Origin: Planctomycetota bacterium
Lineage (GTDB): Bacteria > Planctomycetota > UBA8742 > UBA2392
Length of the DNA: 64,000 bases
Direction of reading: 5' to 3'
NCBI GenBank assembly: GCA_003576915.1
Contig: QEVF01000015.1
Coordinates: 1-64,000 of the forward strand
The translations under genes and the position numbers were made by a program. The notes beneath the pieces are model-generated. The model saw only the letters and a list, made by a program, of their open reading frames with translations. It had not been told where the DNA came from and did not search any database. Positions 49,769 through 58,991 of the stretch are shown here, piece by piece (position 1 is the stretch's first letter; the number at the start of each line of letters is the position of its first letter).

Positions 49769-50740
49769 ATGGCGCGCAGGATACTCTCTGGTTTGCTGGT
49801 CTTGCTGGTACTGCTGCTGGCGGTCCACAAGGCACAAGCACAGTCCAAGCCCACCGGCAAGGAGTTCAAAGACGGCTGGAGCACCTGGGCCGACGCCAAG
49901 GTCGGCGACTGGGCCGAGTACCAGGTCGGCAAGGAAATCAAGCGGCGTTACGAAGTGGTCAAGGTTTCGGGCGATGTGATCACCTGGTCAGAAGCCCTGA
50001 CCATGAACGGCAAGTCCGAGGACCCCAAGGAGAAGAAGCCCGCGGACTGGTGGAAGATCAAGCCCCTGAGCGGCAAGGTGCCGCCGAACCTCAACCCGGT
50101 ATGGTCGGTGGCCGAGATCAAGGTGGACGACCTTGTGCTCAAGTGCGACGTCGTTTCCTGGATGAACGGCAACCTGAGCAACGAAGTCTACTTCTGCAAG
50201 GATGTTCCCTGCGGCGGCCTCGTGAAGTTCATGATGGACGGCCAGGCTACCATCTGGCTGGCGAATTTCGGCGACAAGGACAACAAGGTTGGAAAGCTCA
50301 AGGGCAGCGACCCGAACGCCGGTAGAGCCGCGAACTTGCCCGCCTTTTACGCGACCTCCGGCAACGTGAGCGTGCACAAGCAGACGAAGGGCGAGGCTGT
50401 GAGCTACTACAAGCGTGCCGTGCTTGAAGGCGGATCGCGCGAGGCAAAACTGACCCAGACGCCGTGCGACGCCGAGGGTAAGTCGGCCGCGGATGCCAAA
50501 TCGGAAGACATCGTGATCAAGGCCGAAGAGTGGCTGCCCGCCAAGTCCAAGCCCCTGGCGCGAGGCGAAAAGGTGAGGGTGACGGCCGGCGAGTATGCCT
50601 GCGACGTCTACGAAGTCGTTGAGGGCAGCGCCAGAACCAAGATCTGGCTGTCGGCCGAGGGCGTGGTGGTCAAGTCCGAGACCTTTGAAAACGGCAAGCT
50701 GACGTCAAGCACTGAAGTCGTGCGCATGAGCCAGCGCTGA
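49769..50740 (+). CDS. Secreted hypothetical protein (paralogue-like)
   Basis: A 323-residue exported protein. From ATG 49769 the N-terminus is MARRILSGLLVLLVLLLAVHKAQAQSK, a Sec signal with AQA cleavage. The mature part opens TWADAKVGDWAEYQVGKEIKRRYEVVKVSGDVITWSEALTMNG and later repeats KVRVTAGEYACDVYEVVEGSARTKIWLSAEGVVVKSETFENG, a style shared with the two proteins upstream: a solvent-exposed strand ladder that states a measure of modification or stability. No enzyme motif is seen. AAAGG precedes the start, and TATAGA at 49729 may be part of its promoter. Perfect hairpin terminator downstream. Confidence 0.72.
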   Translation: MARRILSGLLVLLVLLLAVHKAQAQSKPTGKEFKDGWSTWADAKVGDWAEYQVGKEIKRRYEVVKVSGDVITWSEALTMNGKSEDPKEKKPADWWKIKPLSGKVPPNLNPVWSVAEIKVDDLVLKCDVVSWMNGNLSNEVYFCKDVPCGGLVKFMMDGQATIWLANFGDKDNKVGKLKGSDPNAGRAANLPAFYATSGNVSVHKQTKGEAVSYYKRAVLEGGSREAKLTQTPCDAEGKSAADAKSEDIVIKAEEWLPAKSKPLARGEKVRVTAGEYACDVYEVVEGSARTKIWLSAEGVVVKSETFENGKLTSSTEVVRMSQR

Positions 50741-50787
50741 TCGATCCAGGTCCGGGTCAGTGCGTGCCCAACGCCTGTGCCGAAGGT

Positions 50788-50816
50788 TCAGGGCCCCTTG
50801 GGGCCCTGATTCGTTT
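50788..50816 (+). terminator. Intrinsic terminator after the secreted-protein genes
   Basis: TCAGGGCCCC - TT - GGGGCCCTGA is a perfect ten-pair stem followed by TTCGTTT. It closes the + strand group. Confidence 0.82.
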
Positions 50817-50839
50817 CCGAAGCCATATCCCAAGGCAAA

Positions 50840-50863
50840 GGGGCCCGGTTTTACCCGGGCCCC
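50840..50863 (-). terminator. Hairpin terminator for the minus-strand TPR gene
   Basis: GGGGCCCGG and CCGGGCCCC pair around a 6-base loop; read on the minus strand it follows the stop of the gene ending at 50888 and is followed by TTTGCCTT. It is convergent with the terminator at 50788-50816. Confidence 0.6.
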
Positions 50864-50887
50864 GCTGTGCCGGCTTGCAGAAGCTCC

Positions 50888-51961
50888 TTACTTGCCGTCT
50901 TTGGCCTTGGCCTGACGCAGCTCGTTGGGATAGCCGGCGTTGAGCGCCTCTTCCAGCTTTTCCATGCGCTCCTTGAACTTGCTGTCCGAGGCCATGGCGT
51001 TCTTGGCCGCGCGCCAGGCCTGGGCCAGGCAATAGCCCTCGCTGTTGCCGCCGATCCACCAAGCGTAGTAGGCGCCCATCATGTAAGCGTTGTAGGCAGC
51101 TTCATAGGTCTGGCGGCCGTCGAACAGACAGTCGCCGAGCACTCGATAAGCCACGGCCAGCGCCGCGTCGTCATCGAAGCTGTTCTTGTCTTCGAGGGAT
51201 TCGTCTTTGGTGATGGGCTCGACTATGGCCTGGGCGTCGGCGTATTTCTTCTGCGCCACAAGCGCAAGACCCGACCACGAATCGGCCTTGGCCTTCAGGC
51301 TCCTGTCGTTGCCCGCAAACTTGGCGGCGTCACGGAATGCGGCCAGAGCGGCGTCAAAACGGCCGGCGCCGATCTCCAGTTCGCCCAGGGCCTGGCTCCC
51401 GCGGTTGTCGAAGGGATTTCCCAGGCGCGCCATGTCCTTGTATGTCTGGCGGGCGCCATCGAGGTCCTTGCCCATGATCTGCATGCGGGCCAGCAACGGA
51501 AACGCATCGCCGAGGAAGAAGCCGTCCTTGTAGGCGGCAACGTAGGCCCGCACGCGGTCGGCGGCCTGCCGCGCGGTGCTTTCGCTGGCGTCGCTGGCGT
51601 AGAGCTGGGCGAGCAGAAAGAGCGCGTGCTCCTTGTTCAGAGGGCTGCCCGTCTTGCTCTCATTCTCCAGCGTGGAGGCCGCGCGGGCGGGATCCGCGGC
51701 CATGTTCTGGATGGCCGAAGAAAGAGTCTCGCTCAGGCTTCCCTGCTCCGTGGTACGGTTGACGCTGACCAGGTCCTTGCGCGCCACGGACTTCGACTTG
51801 CCGTCAGAGGTCTTGTACTCAACCTTGGCCCAGGACCAGGCCGTGACCATCACGCCGTTGTCCGTCTGGACTTCCCTGCCGGCCATGTAGCTCACCGTGT
51901 CCGCCCACAGCAGGGGCGACAGCAGCGAGCAAAGGGCAAACACCGTCATCAACTTGCGCAT
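50888..51961 (-). CDS. Secreted TPR-like protein
   Basis: A 357-residue exported protein. ATG 51961 (GGAG upstream) gives MRKLMTVFALCSLLSPLLWADT, a Sec signal; the frame upstream of it is noise. The mature region starts with a short beta part (VSYMAGREVQTDNGVMVTAWSWAKVEYKTSDGKSKSVARKDLVSVNR), resembling an SH3/LSM-like rule used to describe modified residues in planctomycete secreted proteins, followed by about five TPR helices (TYKDMARLGNPFDNRGSQALGELEIGAGRFDAALAAFRDAAKFAG). Function unknown. Confidence 0.72.
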   Translation of the reverse strand: MRKLMTVFALCSLLSPLLWADTVSYMAGREVQTDNGVMVTAWSWAKVEYKTSDGKSKSVARKDLVSVNRTTEQGSLSETLSSAIQNMAADPARAASTLENESKTGSPLNKEHALFLLAQLYASDASESTARQAADRVRAYVAAYKDGFFLGDAFPLLARMQIMGKDLDGARQTYKDMARLGNPFDNRGSQALGELEIGAGRFDAALAAFRDAAKFAGNDRSLKAKADSWSGLALVAQKKYADAQAIVEPITKDESLEDKNSFDDDAALAVAYRVLGDCLFDGRQTYEAAYNAYMMGAYYAWWIGGNSEGYCLAQAWRAAKNAMASDSKFKERMEKLEEALNAGYPNELRQAKAKDGK

Positions 51962-52056
51962 CAGAGATCTCCGCGGGGGCCCCAGAGTTTGCCCCCAAGT
52001 CCTGTCGTGTTCAAGGCTTGGCCCTGCACCTATCAACGGCCCGGCCCTCGCGCGGT

Positions 52057-53001
52057 TCAGGCCACCAGCCGTGAAATGTCCCGCGCAAGAGACTTGGCCG
52101 CTTCGGCCACGGCCTCGCGCCACCGGCCCATGCCATAGTCCTTCAGGGGGCCCGAAGCGTAAGCGTGCATCACCCCGCGCGACGAGTTCACTATCGCCCC
52201 CCGGCCCTCGGCGTTGAAGCAGGCCCGGATCGTCTCCAGCGCCCCGCCCTGCGCGCCGTAGCCAGGCACCAGAAACAGCGCCCGTGGCATCAGCTCGCGC
52301 ATGCGCCGCGCGGCATCAAGGTGGGTCGCGCCGACCACCGCGCCCACGGAAGAGAAGCCGCTCGTGCCGATGCTCTGGGCGCCCCAGGTGTTGATCTGCG
52401 CGGCCACGCGCTCGACCAGCGTGCCACCCTCGGCCAGGGGCAGTTCCTGAAACTCGGCGCTGCCAGTGTTGCTGGTGCGGGCCAGAATGAACAGGCCGCC
52501 GCCCGTCTGTGTGGCCCGCTCCACGAAGGGCACGATGGAATCTCCACCGAGATAGGGGTTGATCGTGGCGCCGTCGGCGTGCAGCGATGGCAACTCAATG
52601 CCCTTGACCCTGGCGCCGCCAAACAGGCTCTGCGCGTAGGCTTCCGCCGTGGTGCCGATATCGCCGCGCTTCACGTCGGCAATGATGAGCAGGCCCTTCT
52701 TCTGGCCATACTCGCACACGGCGCCGAGGTCGGCGCTTCCCTCAGGGCCGAGGGCCTCAAAGAACGCTGCCTGCGGCTTGAGGGCCGCAACGTGGGGCTC
52801 CACGAGATCAATGACCTCGCAGCAGAATTGCCGCACAGCCGAGCGAACGGCAGCGGGGGTGCGGCCGTACTGGTCGAAGGCGCGCTCATAGAACTCCTCC
52901 GGAATCCAGTCCAGGCGCGGGTCCAGGCCCGCGCACACGGGCGCCTGCTTGCGCGCGATGGCGTCGAGGAGGCGGTCTGCGAAGTGCTTGATCATGGCCA
53001 T
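52057..53001 (-). CDS. pyrF: Orotidine 5'-phosphate decarboxylase (type 2)
   Basis: Last step of UMP synthesis. 314 aa, the longer type-2 PyrF. It shows VCAGLDPRLDWIPEE, the catalytic IIADVKRGDIGTTAEAYA (Asp109, Lys111, Asp114), LHADGATINPYLGGDSIVPF, and the C-terminal ALFLVPGYGAQGG phosphate loop with IVNSSRGVMHAY. ATG 53001 or the ATG two codons later (52995) is the start. It is divergent from mraZ across 311 bp that hold the mraZ control region. Confidence 0.95.
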   Translation of the reverse strand: MAMIKHFADRLLDAIARKQAPVCAGLDPRLDWIPEEFYERAFDQYGRTPAAVRSAVRQFCCEVIDLVEPHVAALKPQAAFFEALGPEGSADLGAVCEYGQKKGLLIIADVKRGDIGTTAEAYAQSLFGGARVKGIELPSLHADGATINPYLGGDSIVPFVERATQTGGGLFILARTSNTGSAEFQELPLAEGGTLVERVAAQINTWGAQSIGTSGFSSVGAVVGATHLDAARRMRELMPRALFLVPGYGAQGGALETIRACFNAEGRGAIVNSSRGVMHAYASGPLKDYGMGRWREAVAEAAKSLARDISRLVA

Positions 53002-53210
53002 GGGAGCGGGTTTTCAGCTCGGAACAGGACTCTGTGGCAACCGGTGGGTGATTGTGCCTGCTCCGGGGCCGAAGTTCGGCGCAAAAATTGACGTGGCGCG
53101 GCAGTTTGAGTGGGCATGGGGACTGTGGACAGCCTGTCAGTAAGTTCTGATTTACGCTACAGAATGTGGTGATTGATGGCTGTTTACCAGCCTAATGGTA
53201 GTGCGACGGC

Positions 53211-53308
53211 AAGTGGGTGATTCGCCCACAATTCTGAAAATTCTTGAAGAAAGTGGGTCTGATAATTGGACAGGTGGGGCAAAGTGGGTTACTTTCCTTG
53301 CGGGTGGA
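53211..53308 (+). promoter_or_regulatory. Putative MraZ-binding repeats upstream of mraZ
   Basis: GTGGG occurs at 53213, 53253, 53274 and 53284, with GTGGA at 53304; the last three are spaced 10 and 20 bases apart, on one face of the helix. MraZ of E. coli binds TGGGN direct repeats with 5-base spacers, so this fits autoregulation of the dcw operon. GATAAT at 53261 may be the -10 box. The remainder of the 311-bp gap (53002-53210) shows no gene. Confidence 0.65.
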
Positions 53309-53312
53309 ACGC

Positions 53313-53813
53313 ATGGTCGGCGTGTCGCGCTACATTGGTGAAGCGCAAACCATCATCGACGCGAAGAACCGAATCACCCTGCCGGCCAAGTTTCGCGGCA
53401 GGTTGCCGGTGTCGCCCGATGGTTCGATCCTGCTTTACGTCATGCCGGGGCCCGAGATTCCCTGCCTGGAAGTGTTCGACATGGTCAGTGGCGAGCGAAG
53501 GATTGCAGAGCTGACAGGTGAGGCCGGTCTGCCGGGACCCGAGCAGCTCAAGCGGCAGTCCCTGCTGGGAATGATGGAGCTGTGCGAGTGCGACAAGCAG
53601 GGACGAATTCTGCTTCCTGCCAAACACGTGACATGGGCGAAGTTGAAGGGGGAAGTGCGGGTCAGTGGTCGGGGTGACCGCCTGCTCCTCTACTGCGCCG
53701 AGGAGGTCAAGGCCTCCAACGCGCTGCTGGATCTGGATGATCTTGATCCGGGCCAGATCGCCAAGCTGTACGAAGCAGCAAAGATACAGGGCAGCAAAGC
53801 GGTTTCAGGTTAA
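53313..53813 (+). CDS. mraZ: Transcriptional regulator MraZ
   Basis: First gene of the dcw cluster. 166 aa; MraZ is a double SpoVT-AbrB DNA-binding protein that represses its own operon. The two swapped-hairpin units are IGEAQTIIDAKNRITLPAKFRGRL and LCECDKQGRILLPAKHVTWAKL. ATG 53313 matches the family start (M..S.YIGE) and has GGTGGA upstream; longer in-frame starts run into the repeats of the control region. Confidence 0.93.
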   Translation: MVGVSRYIGEAQTIIDAKNRITLPAKFRGRLPVSPDGSILLYVMPGPEIPCLEVFDMVSGERRIAELTGEAGLPGPEQLKRQSLLGMMELCECDKQGRILLPAKHVTWAKLKGEVRVSGRGDRLLLYCAEEVKASNALLDLDDLDPGQIAKLYEAAKIQGSKAVSG

Positions 53814-53838
53814 GTTCCCTTTGGCCTGAGCCGATAAC

Positions 53839-54000
53839 AGCCGAGGCGGTGAAGTTTCGCTTCGGCTCGGAGCAGTCAGCCGCGCCCGTCGGCCGCGATA
53901 TGTCCGACCGCCAGTCGCCCGGTGCAAGGGCGTCACACGCAAACGCAAGCCAACTTCAAGCACGAAGCCCGCGCGCCGACGCGCGACGGAAACTTCGTGC
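53839..54000 (+). other. Run of stem-loops between mraZ and the next gene
   Basis: The 222-bp gap contains four consecutive stems: AGCCGA-G-GCG/CGC-T-TCGGCT (53839-53867), GTCGG/CCGAC (53888-53908), GCCC/GGGC (53917-53931) and GCACGAAG/CTTCGTGC (53960-54000), the last enclosing GCGCG-CCGA-CGCGC. It is a candidate structured leader for the cell-wall genes. It lacks the RNase P core GAGGAAAGTCC and was not matched to any known RNA. Confidence 0.4.
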
Positions 54001-54035
54001 CTTCAGATACCCGGATGATTTCAGGGGGACGGTAC

Positions 54036-54296
54036 ATGGATTTTGTCAACGAGGTTCCGCAGCACGATCCCAACGGTCTGGCCGCGGTGGCGGCGCTGCT
54101 CGGCAGCGGGGACAGCTTCAGCGACGAGCAACTGCTGGCGCGCCGCGAGGAAATCCGCAAGTGTCAGTCGCTGCTCAAGCGCGTCCAGAAGCTGTTTTGC
54201 GACGTCGACTTCAGCGAGCACGTCACCGGCCTGATTCGCGCGCTGGACAAGGCCGAGGCGCGCGAGAGCGCCCGCATGATCGCGGTGCACGCGTGA
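54036..54296 (+). CDS. Small hypothetical protein in dcw cluster
   Basis: An 86-residue acidic helical protein starting MDFVNEVPQHDPNGLAAVAALLGS. ATG 54036 is preceded by AGGGGGA at seven bases, a strong ribosome site; an upstream in-frame GTG at 53922 lies in the stem-loop region and is unlikely. Residues 25-80 are two helices (SDEQLLARREEIRKCQSLLKRVQKLF and SEHVTGLIRALDKAEARESARMIAVHA). It ends four bases before rsmH. No known mraZ-rsmH neighbour of this type comes to mind. Confidence 0.68.
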   Translation: MDFVNEVPQHDPNGLAAVAALLGSGDSFSDEQLLARREEIRKCQSLLKRVQKLFCDVDFSEHVTGLIRALDKAEARESARMIAVHA

Positions 54297-54300
54297 GTCA

Positions 54301-55232
<932 letters not shown>

Positions 55233-55236
<4 letters not shown>

Positions 55237-55562
55237 ACCTGGGTACTTCACTGATCGCAGTGGTCTTCTTCGTGGGCCTGGCAGCCATTGTCGTGGCCCA
55301 GCGGCTTGAGATCCGCAGCGCCGGCTACCGCGTCGGCAAGGCTGAGAAGGAACTGCTCAAGCTCGACGAGGAAATCCGCGTCCTGCGCGCCAGGAAGGCC
55401 CAGGCCGAAGACCCGCGCAACCTCTGGAAGAAAGTGCAGGAGCTGGGCCTGCCCCTGGTGCCCCCCGAGTTCAAGGAAGAGCCCGAAAAGCCCGGCGCCA
55501 AGGGGACTCCCAGGCCCGCGTCGCGGGACGCCAAACCGGCCCAGGCCAGGAAACAGGGGTAG
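55233..55562 (+). CDS. ftsL: FtsL-like cell-division protein
   Basis: A 109-residue bitopic protein: membrane helix LGTSLIAVVFFVGLAAIVVAQRLEI near the N-terminus, then a coiled coil (YRVGKAEKELLKLDEEIRVLRARKAQAEDPRNLWKKVQELGLPLVPP) and a Lys/Pro-rich tail. FtsL proteins are poorly conserved; position between rsmH and ftsI and this topology support the call. The ATG overlaps the rsmH stop (ATGA). Two bases separate it from ftsI. Confidence 0.78.
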
Positions 55563-55564
55563 AT

Positions 55565-57463
55565 ATGCGCCATTGGCTCCACTGGTTCATGGCGTCCGGC
55601 GCCGGCGCCCAATCGCCGCGCAAAGTCGCGGTTTGGATTCTCGGCTTTGTTGTCGCGGTGTTCGCCGGGCTGGCCGGGCGGCTCTACTCGCTGCAGGTCA
55701 TGCACCACGAGGACTACCTCGAGCAACGCAATCGCAGCAGTACGCGGACCATTACCCTGCCCGGAGAGCGCGGCGCCATTGTCACCTCCGACCAAGTCGC
55801 GCTCGCGCGCACGACCTTTTCGGGGAACTCCCTGGTCATCAATCCCCGCGCTGTGCCTGCCGCCGAGCGCGAAGACCTCGCGCGCCGCATTGCGGGCATC
55901 ATCGGGCGCGACGACGCCTTTGCCCGGAAGCTGGCGCTGGAGCTCTTCAGGCGTCGCGACAGCTACTACTACTGCGTCGCCCGTGAACTGTCTGAGGAAG
56001 CCGCCGAGGACGTCAAGCGCGCCATCAAGGATAAGCGGTTGCCCGGCGTCGAACTCCGCGCCGTCGAGACGCGCGAGTATCCGCTGGGTGTTTTCGCGCC
56101 CCACATCGTCGGTTTTGTCGGCGCCGACAAGGTGGGCCAGGAAGGCGTCGAGCGCCTCCTGGACGGAATGTTGGCGCCCCGGCCCGGCAGGCGTGTCACG
56201 ACGGTGGACGCACTTGGCCGACCCGTTCAGGGCGTGGCCGATGTCGTGGAGCCCGCGACGAACGGGGCCACAGTGGAACTGACCATCAACGCGGCCATCC
56301 AGGCCATTGTCGAAGAAGAGTTGAAGGCATGCGTGGAGAAGTGGGACCCCGTGAGTGTCGCGATTGTGGTCATGGAGACTCACACCGGCGCCGTTCTCGG
56401 CATGGCCAACTTCCCCAACTTCGACCCCAACAACCCCGGCGCCAATCCGGAAGGCCGCCGCAACATCGCGATCACGGACGCCTTCGAGCCCGGCTCGATG
56501 TTCAAGCCCTTGATCGTGTGCGGCGCCTATCAGCTTGGCCTGCTGCACCCCGACTCGATTCTGCCCTATACTCCCACGCTCAGCGTGCCGGGACGGCGCA
56601 AAGCCGTCAGTGACGGCACCCACCCCATTCCCCAGAACTGCCTCGTGCCTTTCAACGGCGGCTGGGGCGCCCAGGTCGATGTCGGCCTGGTGAAGTCGAG
56701 CAACACGCAGATGACCCGCATCGGCCTTCTGCTGGGGCAGGAGCGCCTGTATGAGCACTTGCGCAACTGCGCCTTTGGCACCCGCACCGGCTTTGATCTC
56801 GGCGGCACCCCATTCGGAGAGAGCCCCGGTCGTTTGAGGCCCCTCGAGCAATGGCGGCAGGGAAGTTCCATACCCTCCATCTGCATGGGTTACGAAGTGC
56901 AGGTTACGGCGCTGCAGATGCTCAACAGCTTCAACGCCATTGCCAACGGCGGAGATCTGCTCAAGCCCTACGTGGTCAAGCGCGTGACTGCCGCGGACGG
57001 AGAAGTGCTCTATGAGCGGCAACCGGAACTGCTGCGGCACAGCGGCCTGAGCGCCGAGGTGACCCGGGAGAAGATGAACTCCACGCTCAAGCGCGTGGTC
57101 AGCGCCGAGGGCACCGCCAAGGGCGCCAAACTCAGCGAGTATGTGATTGCGGGCAAAACGGGCACGGCCCACAAGGTCAAAAACGGCCAGTACAGTGAAG
57201 ACAAAATCTGCAGCTTCGTGGGATACGCCCCCGCCGACCAGCCCCGCATCTCCGTCATTGTGGTGGTGAACGAGGCGCGGGCCAAGGTGCTCAACCGCTG
57301 GGGTTACCCCATTCTGCACTACGGCGGCACCGTGGCGGCGCCGACGATGTCCCGCATTACGCTTCGCACCCTCAAGTATCTCGGGGTCTCAGAAACCGAG
57401 CCCGAACTGCCCGCTCTGGGCGAGGGGCTCGTTGAAGTCAGCCGCAAGCCGGCAAAGGACTGA
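55565..57463 (+). CDS. ftsI: Penicillin-binding protein / septal transpeptidase FtsI
   Basis: A 632-residue class B PBP. One membrane segment (KVAVWILGFVVAVFAGLAGRLYSLQVM), a pedestal domain (SSTRTITLPGERGAIVTSDQVALA) and a transpeptidase domain with the three active-site motifs: SxxK at EPGSMFKP (Ser311, Lys314), SxN at KSSNTQ (Ser378-Asn380) and KTG (531-533). It cross-links peptidoglycan at the septum. No PASTA domain. The presence of intact ftsI is notable if the organism is a planctomycete, many of which lack it. Confidence 0.93.
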   Translation: MRHWLHWFMASGAGAQSPRKVAVWILGFVVAVFAGLAGRLYSLQVMHHEDYLEQRNRSSTRTITLPGERGAIVTSDQVALARTTFSGNSLVINPRAVPAAEREDLARRIAGIIGRDDAFARKLALELFRRRDSYYYCVARELSEEAAEDVKRAIKDKRLPGVELRAVETREYPLGVFAPHIVGFVGADKVGQEGVERLLDGMLAPRPGRRVTTVDALGRPVQGVADVVEPATNGATVELTINAAIQAIVEEELKACVEKWDPVSVAIVVMETHTGAVLGMANFPNFDPNNPGANPEGRRNIAITDAFEPGSMFKPLIVCGAYQLGLLHPDSILPYTPTLSVPGRRKAVSDGTHPIPQNCLVPFNGGWGAQVDVGLVKSSNTQMTRIGLLLGQERLYEHLRNCAFGTRTGFDLGGTPFGESPGRLRPLEQWRQGSSIPSICMGYEVQVTALQMLNSFNAIANGGDLLKPYVVKRVTAADGEVLYERQPELLRHSGLSAEVTREKMNSTLKRVVSAEGTAKGAKLSEYVIAGKTGTAHKVKNGQYSEDKICSFVGYAPADQPRISVIVVVNEARAKVLNRWGYPILHYGGTVAAPTMSRITLRTLKYLGVSETEPELPALGEGLVEVSRKPAKD

Positions 57464-57465
57464 CC

Positions 57466-58977
57466 ATGCGCTTTGATGCCCTGTTCCGCAGACTTCAGGC
57501 ACTGGACCCGCAGGTCCGGGCCGTCAATCCCGGCCAGTGCCGTGTGAGCTCGCTGGTCGAGGACAGCCGCAAGGTCACCCGCGGCTGCCTCTTTGCTGCC
57601 GTGCCCGGCACCAGGCAGGACGGCACGGCCTACGTTCCGGCCGCCATGGCCGGGGGTGCCAAGGCGTTGCTGCTGCCCAGGGAGATGCCGGAAGTCCATC
57701 TTCCGCAGATTGTCAGCCCCAATCTGCGCCGCACCCTGGCACTGACGGCGGCCATCCTGAATGGAGAGCCGGCCCGGGCTCTACAGATGGTGGGGGTTAC
57801 CGGCACCAAGGGCAAAACCACGGTGGCCTTTCTCATGCGCGCCATTCTTGAGGAGTGCGGCGTCTCTTCAGGCCTGATCGGGACCGTTGCAAACGTGGTG
57901 GCGGGGGAACAGCGCGCGGCTTCCATGACCACGCCCAGCCCCTTGGAAATCCAGTCGTTGCTGGCGGAGATGAGGGCGCGGGGCCAGGGCGCCTGCGCCA
58001 TGGAAGTAAGCAGTCACGCGCTCGACCAGGATCGCACGGCGGGTATCTCGTTTGCCGGGGCCATCTTCACGAACCTCGGCCACGATCATCTGGACTATCA
58101 CAAGTCGTTCGAAGAGTACTTCGCTGCCAAGGCGCGCCTCTTTGAAGGCCTCGACCCCGAGGTGGGTGTGGCCCTGATCAACATCGATGATGCCTACGGC
58201 CGGCGAATGTTCGAGCGCACGCGGGCGGCGGCCCTGCGTTACGGCATGAGCGAGCAAGCGGACATCCGCTTGACCGACCTCGCCATGTCCGTGTCCGGCA
58301 TGAGCTTCACCATCCGCTGGCTGGGAGATGCGGAGCGCTTCGAAAGCCCGCTGACAGGGCGCTATAACGCCATGAACCTCGCGGCCTGCATCGGCATGGC
58401 CCTGGCCCTGGACCTGCCGCTGGAGGGCATCAAGCGCGCTGTGGCCCGCTTTGGCGGCGCCCCGGGCAGGCTGGAGCGCGTCAGCGGTGAGCGCGGCCCC
58501 CTTGTATTCGTCGACTATGCCCACACGCCGGATTCGCTTGAGAACGTGCTTTCAACGCTGCGCGAGGTCTGCTCCGACCGGCGCCTGACCTGCGTATTTG
58601 GCTGCGGGGGTGATCGTGACCGCACCAAACGTCCCAAGATGGGCGCCATCGCGGCCACCATTGCCAATCGCGTCATCGTCACGAGCGACAACCCCCGCAC
58701 GGAGCAACCGGAGGCCATCATCGAGGAAATCCTGTCGGGCATACCGCCCCAGAAGCGGCCGGTGGAGGCCCTGGCCGATCGCGCGGCAGCCATCGAACTC
58801 GCCATTGCTCAAGCCGCGCCGACCGATGTTGTTCTCATCGCGGGCAAGGGTCACGAGACCTACCAGATTTTCCGCGATCGCACTGTTCACTTTGACGATC
58901 GTGAAGTGGCGGCGCAGGCAATCGCCCGCCACTGGTCCATGGCCCGCAGCGGGCGCCTGGAGAATGCCGTTCAATAG
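57466..58977 (+). CDS. murE: UDP-MurNAc-L-Ala-D-Glu:meso-DAP ligase
   Basis: Adds the third amino acid of the peptidoglycan stem. 503 aa. Landmarks: the ATP loop GVTGTKGKTTVAFLMR, TTPSPLEIQSLLAEMRA, AMEVSSHALDQDRTAG, NLGHDHLDYHKSFEEYFAAKARLF, VDYAHTPDSLENVLSTLRE, FGCGGDRDRTKRPKMG and the specificity motif SDNPRTEQPEAI. DNPR indicates meso-diaminopimelate rather than lysine. ATG two bases after ftsI. Confidence 0.95.
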   Translation: MRFDALFRRLQALDPQVRAVNPGQCRVSSLVEDSRKVTRGCLFAAVPGTRQDGTAYVPAAMAGGAKALLLPREMPEVHLPQIVSPNLRRTLALTAAILNGEPARALQMVGVTGTKGKTTVAFLMRAILEECGVSSGLIGTVANVVAGEQRAASMTTPSPLEIQSLLAEMRARGQGACAMEVSSHALDQDRTAGISFAGAIFTNLGHDHLDYHKSFEEYFAAKARLFEGLDPEVGVALINIDDAYGRRMFERTRAAALRYGMSEQADIRLTDLAMSVSGMSFTIRWLGDAERFESPLTGRYNAMNLAACIGMALALDLPLEGIKRAVARFGGAPGRLERVSGERGPLVFVDYAHTPDSLENVLSTLREVCSDRRLTCVFGCGGDRDRTKRPKMGAIAATIANRVIVTSDNPRTEQPEAIIEEILSGIPPQKRPVEALADRAAAIELAIAQAAPTDVVLIAGKGHETYQIFRDRTVHFDDREVAAQAIARHWSMARSGRLENAVQ

Positions 58978-58991
58978 CCGGGAGACGCGCC

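Noticed and set aside
53814..54035. RNase P RNA in the mraZ gap
   Set aside because: Lacks the conserved GAGGAAAGTCCGGGCT-type core and is too short.
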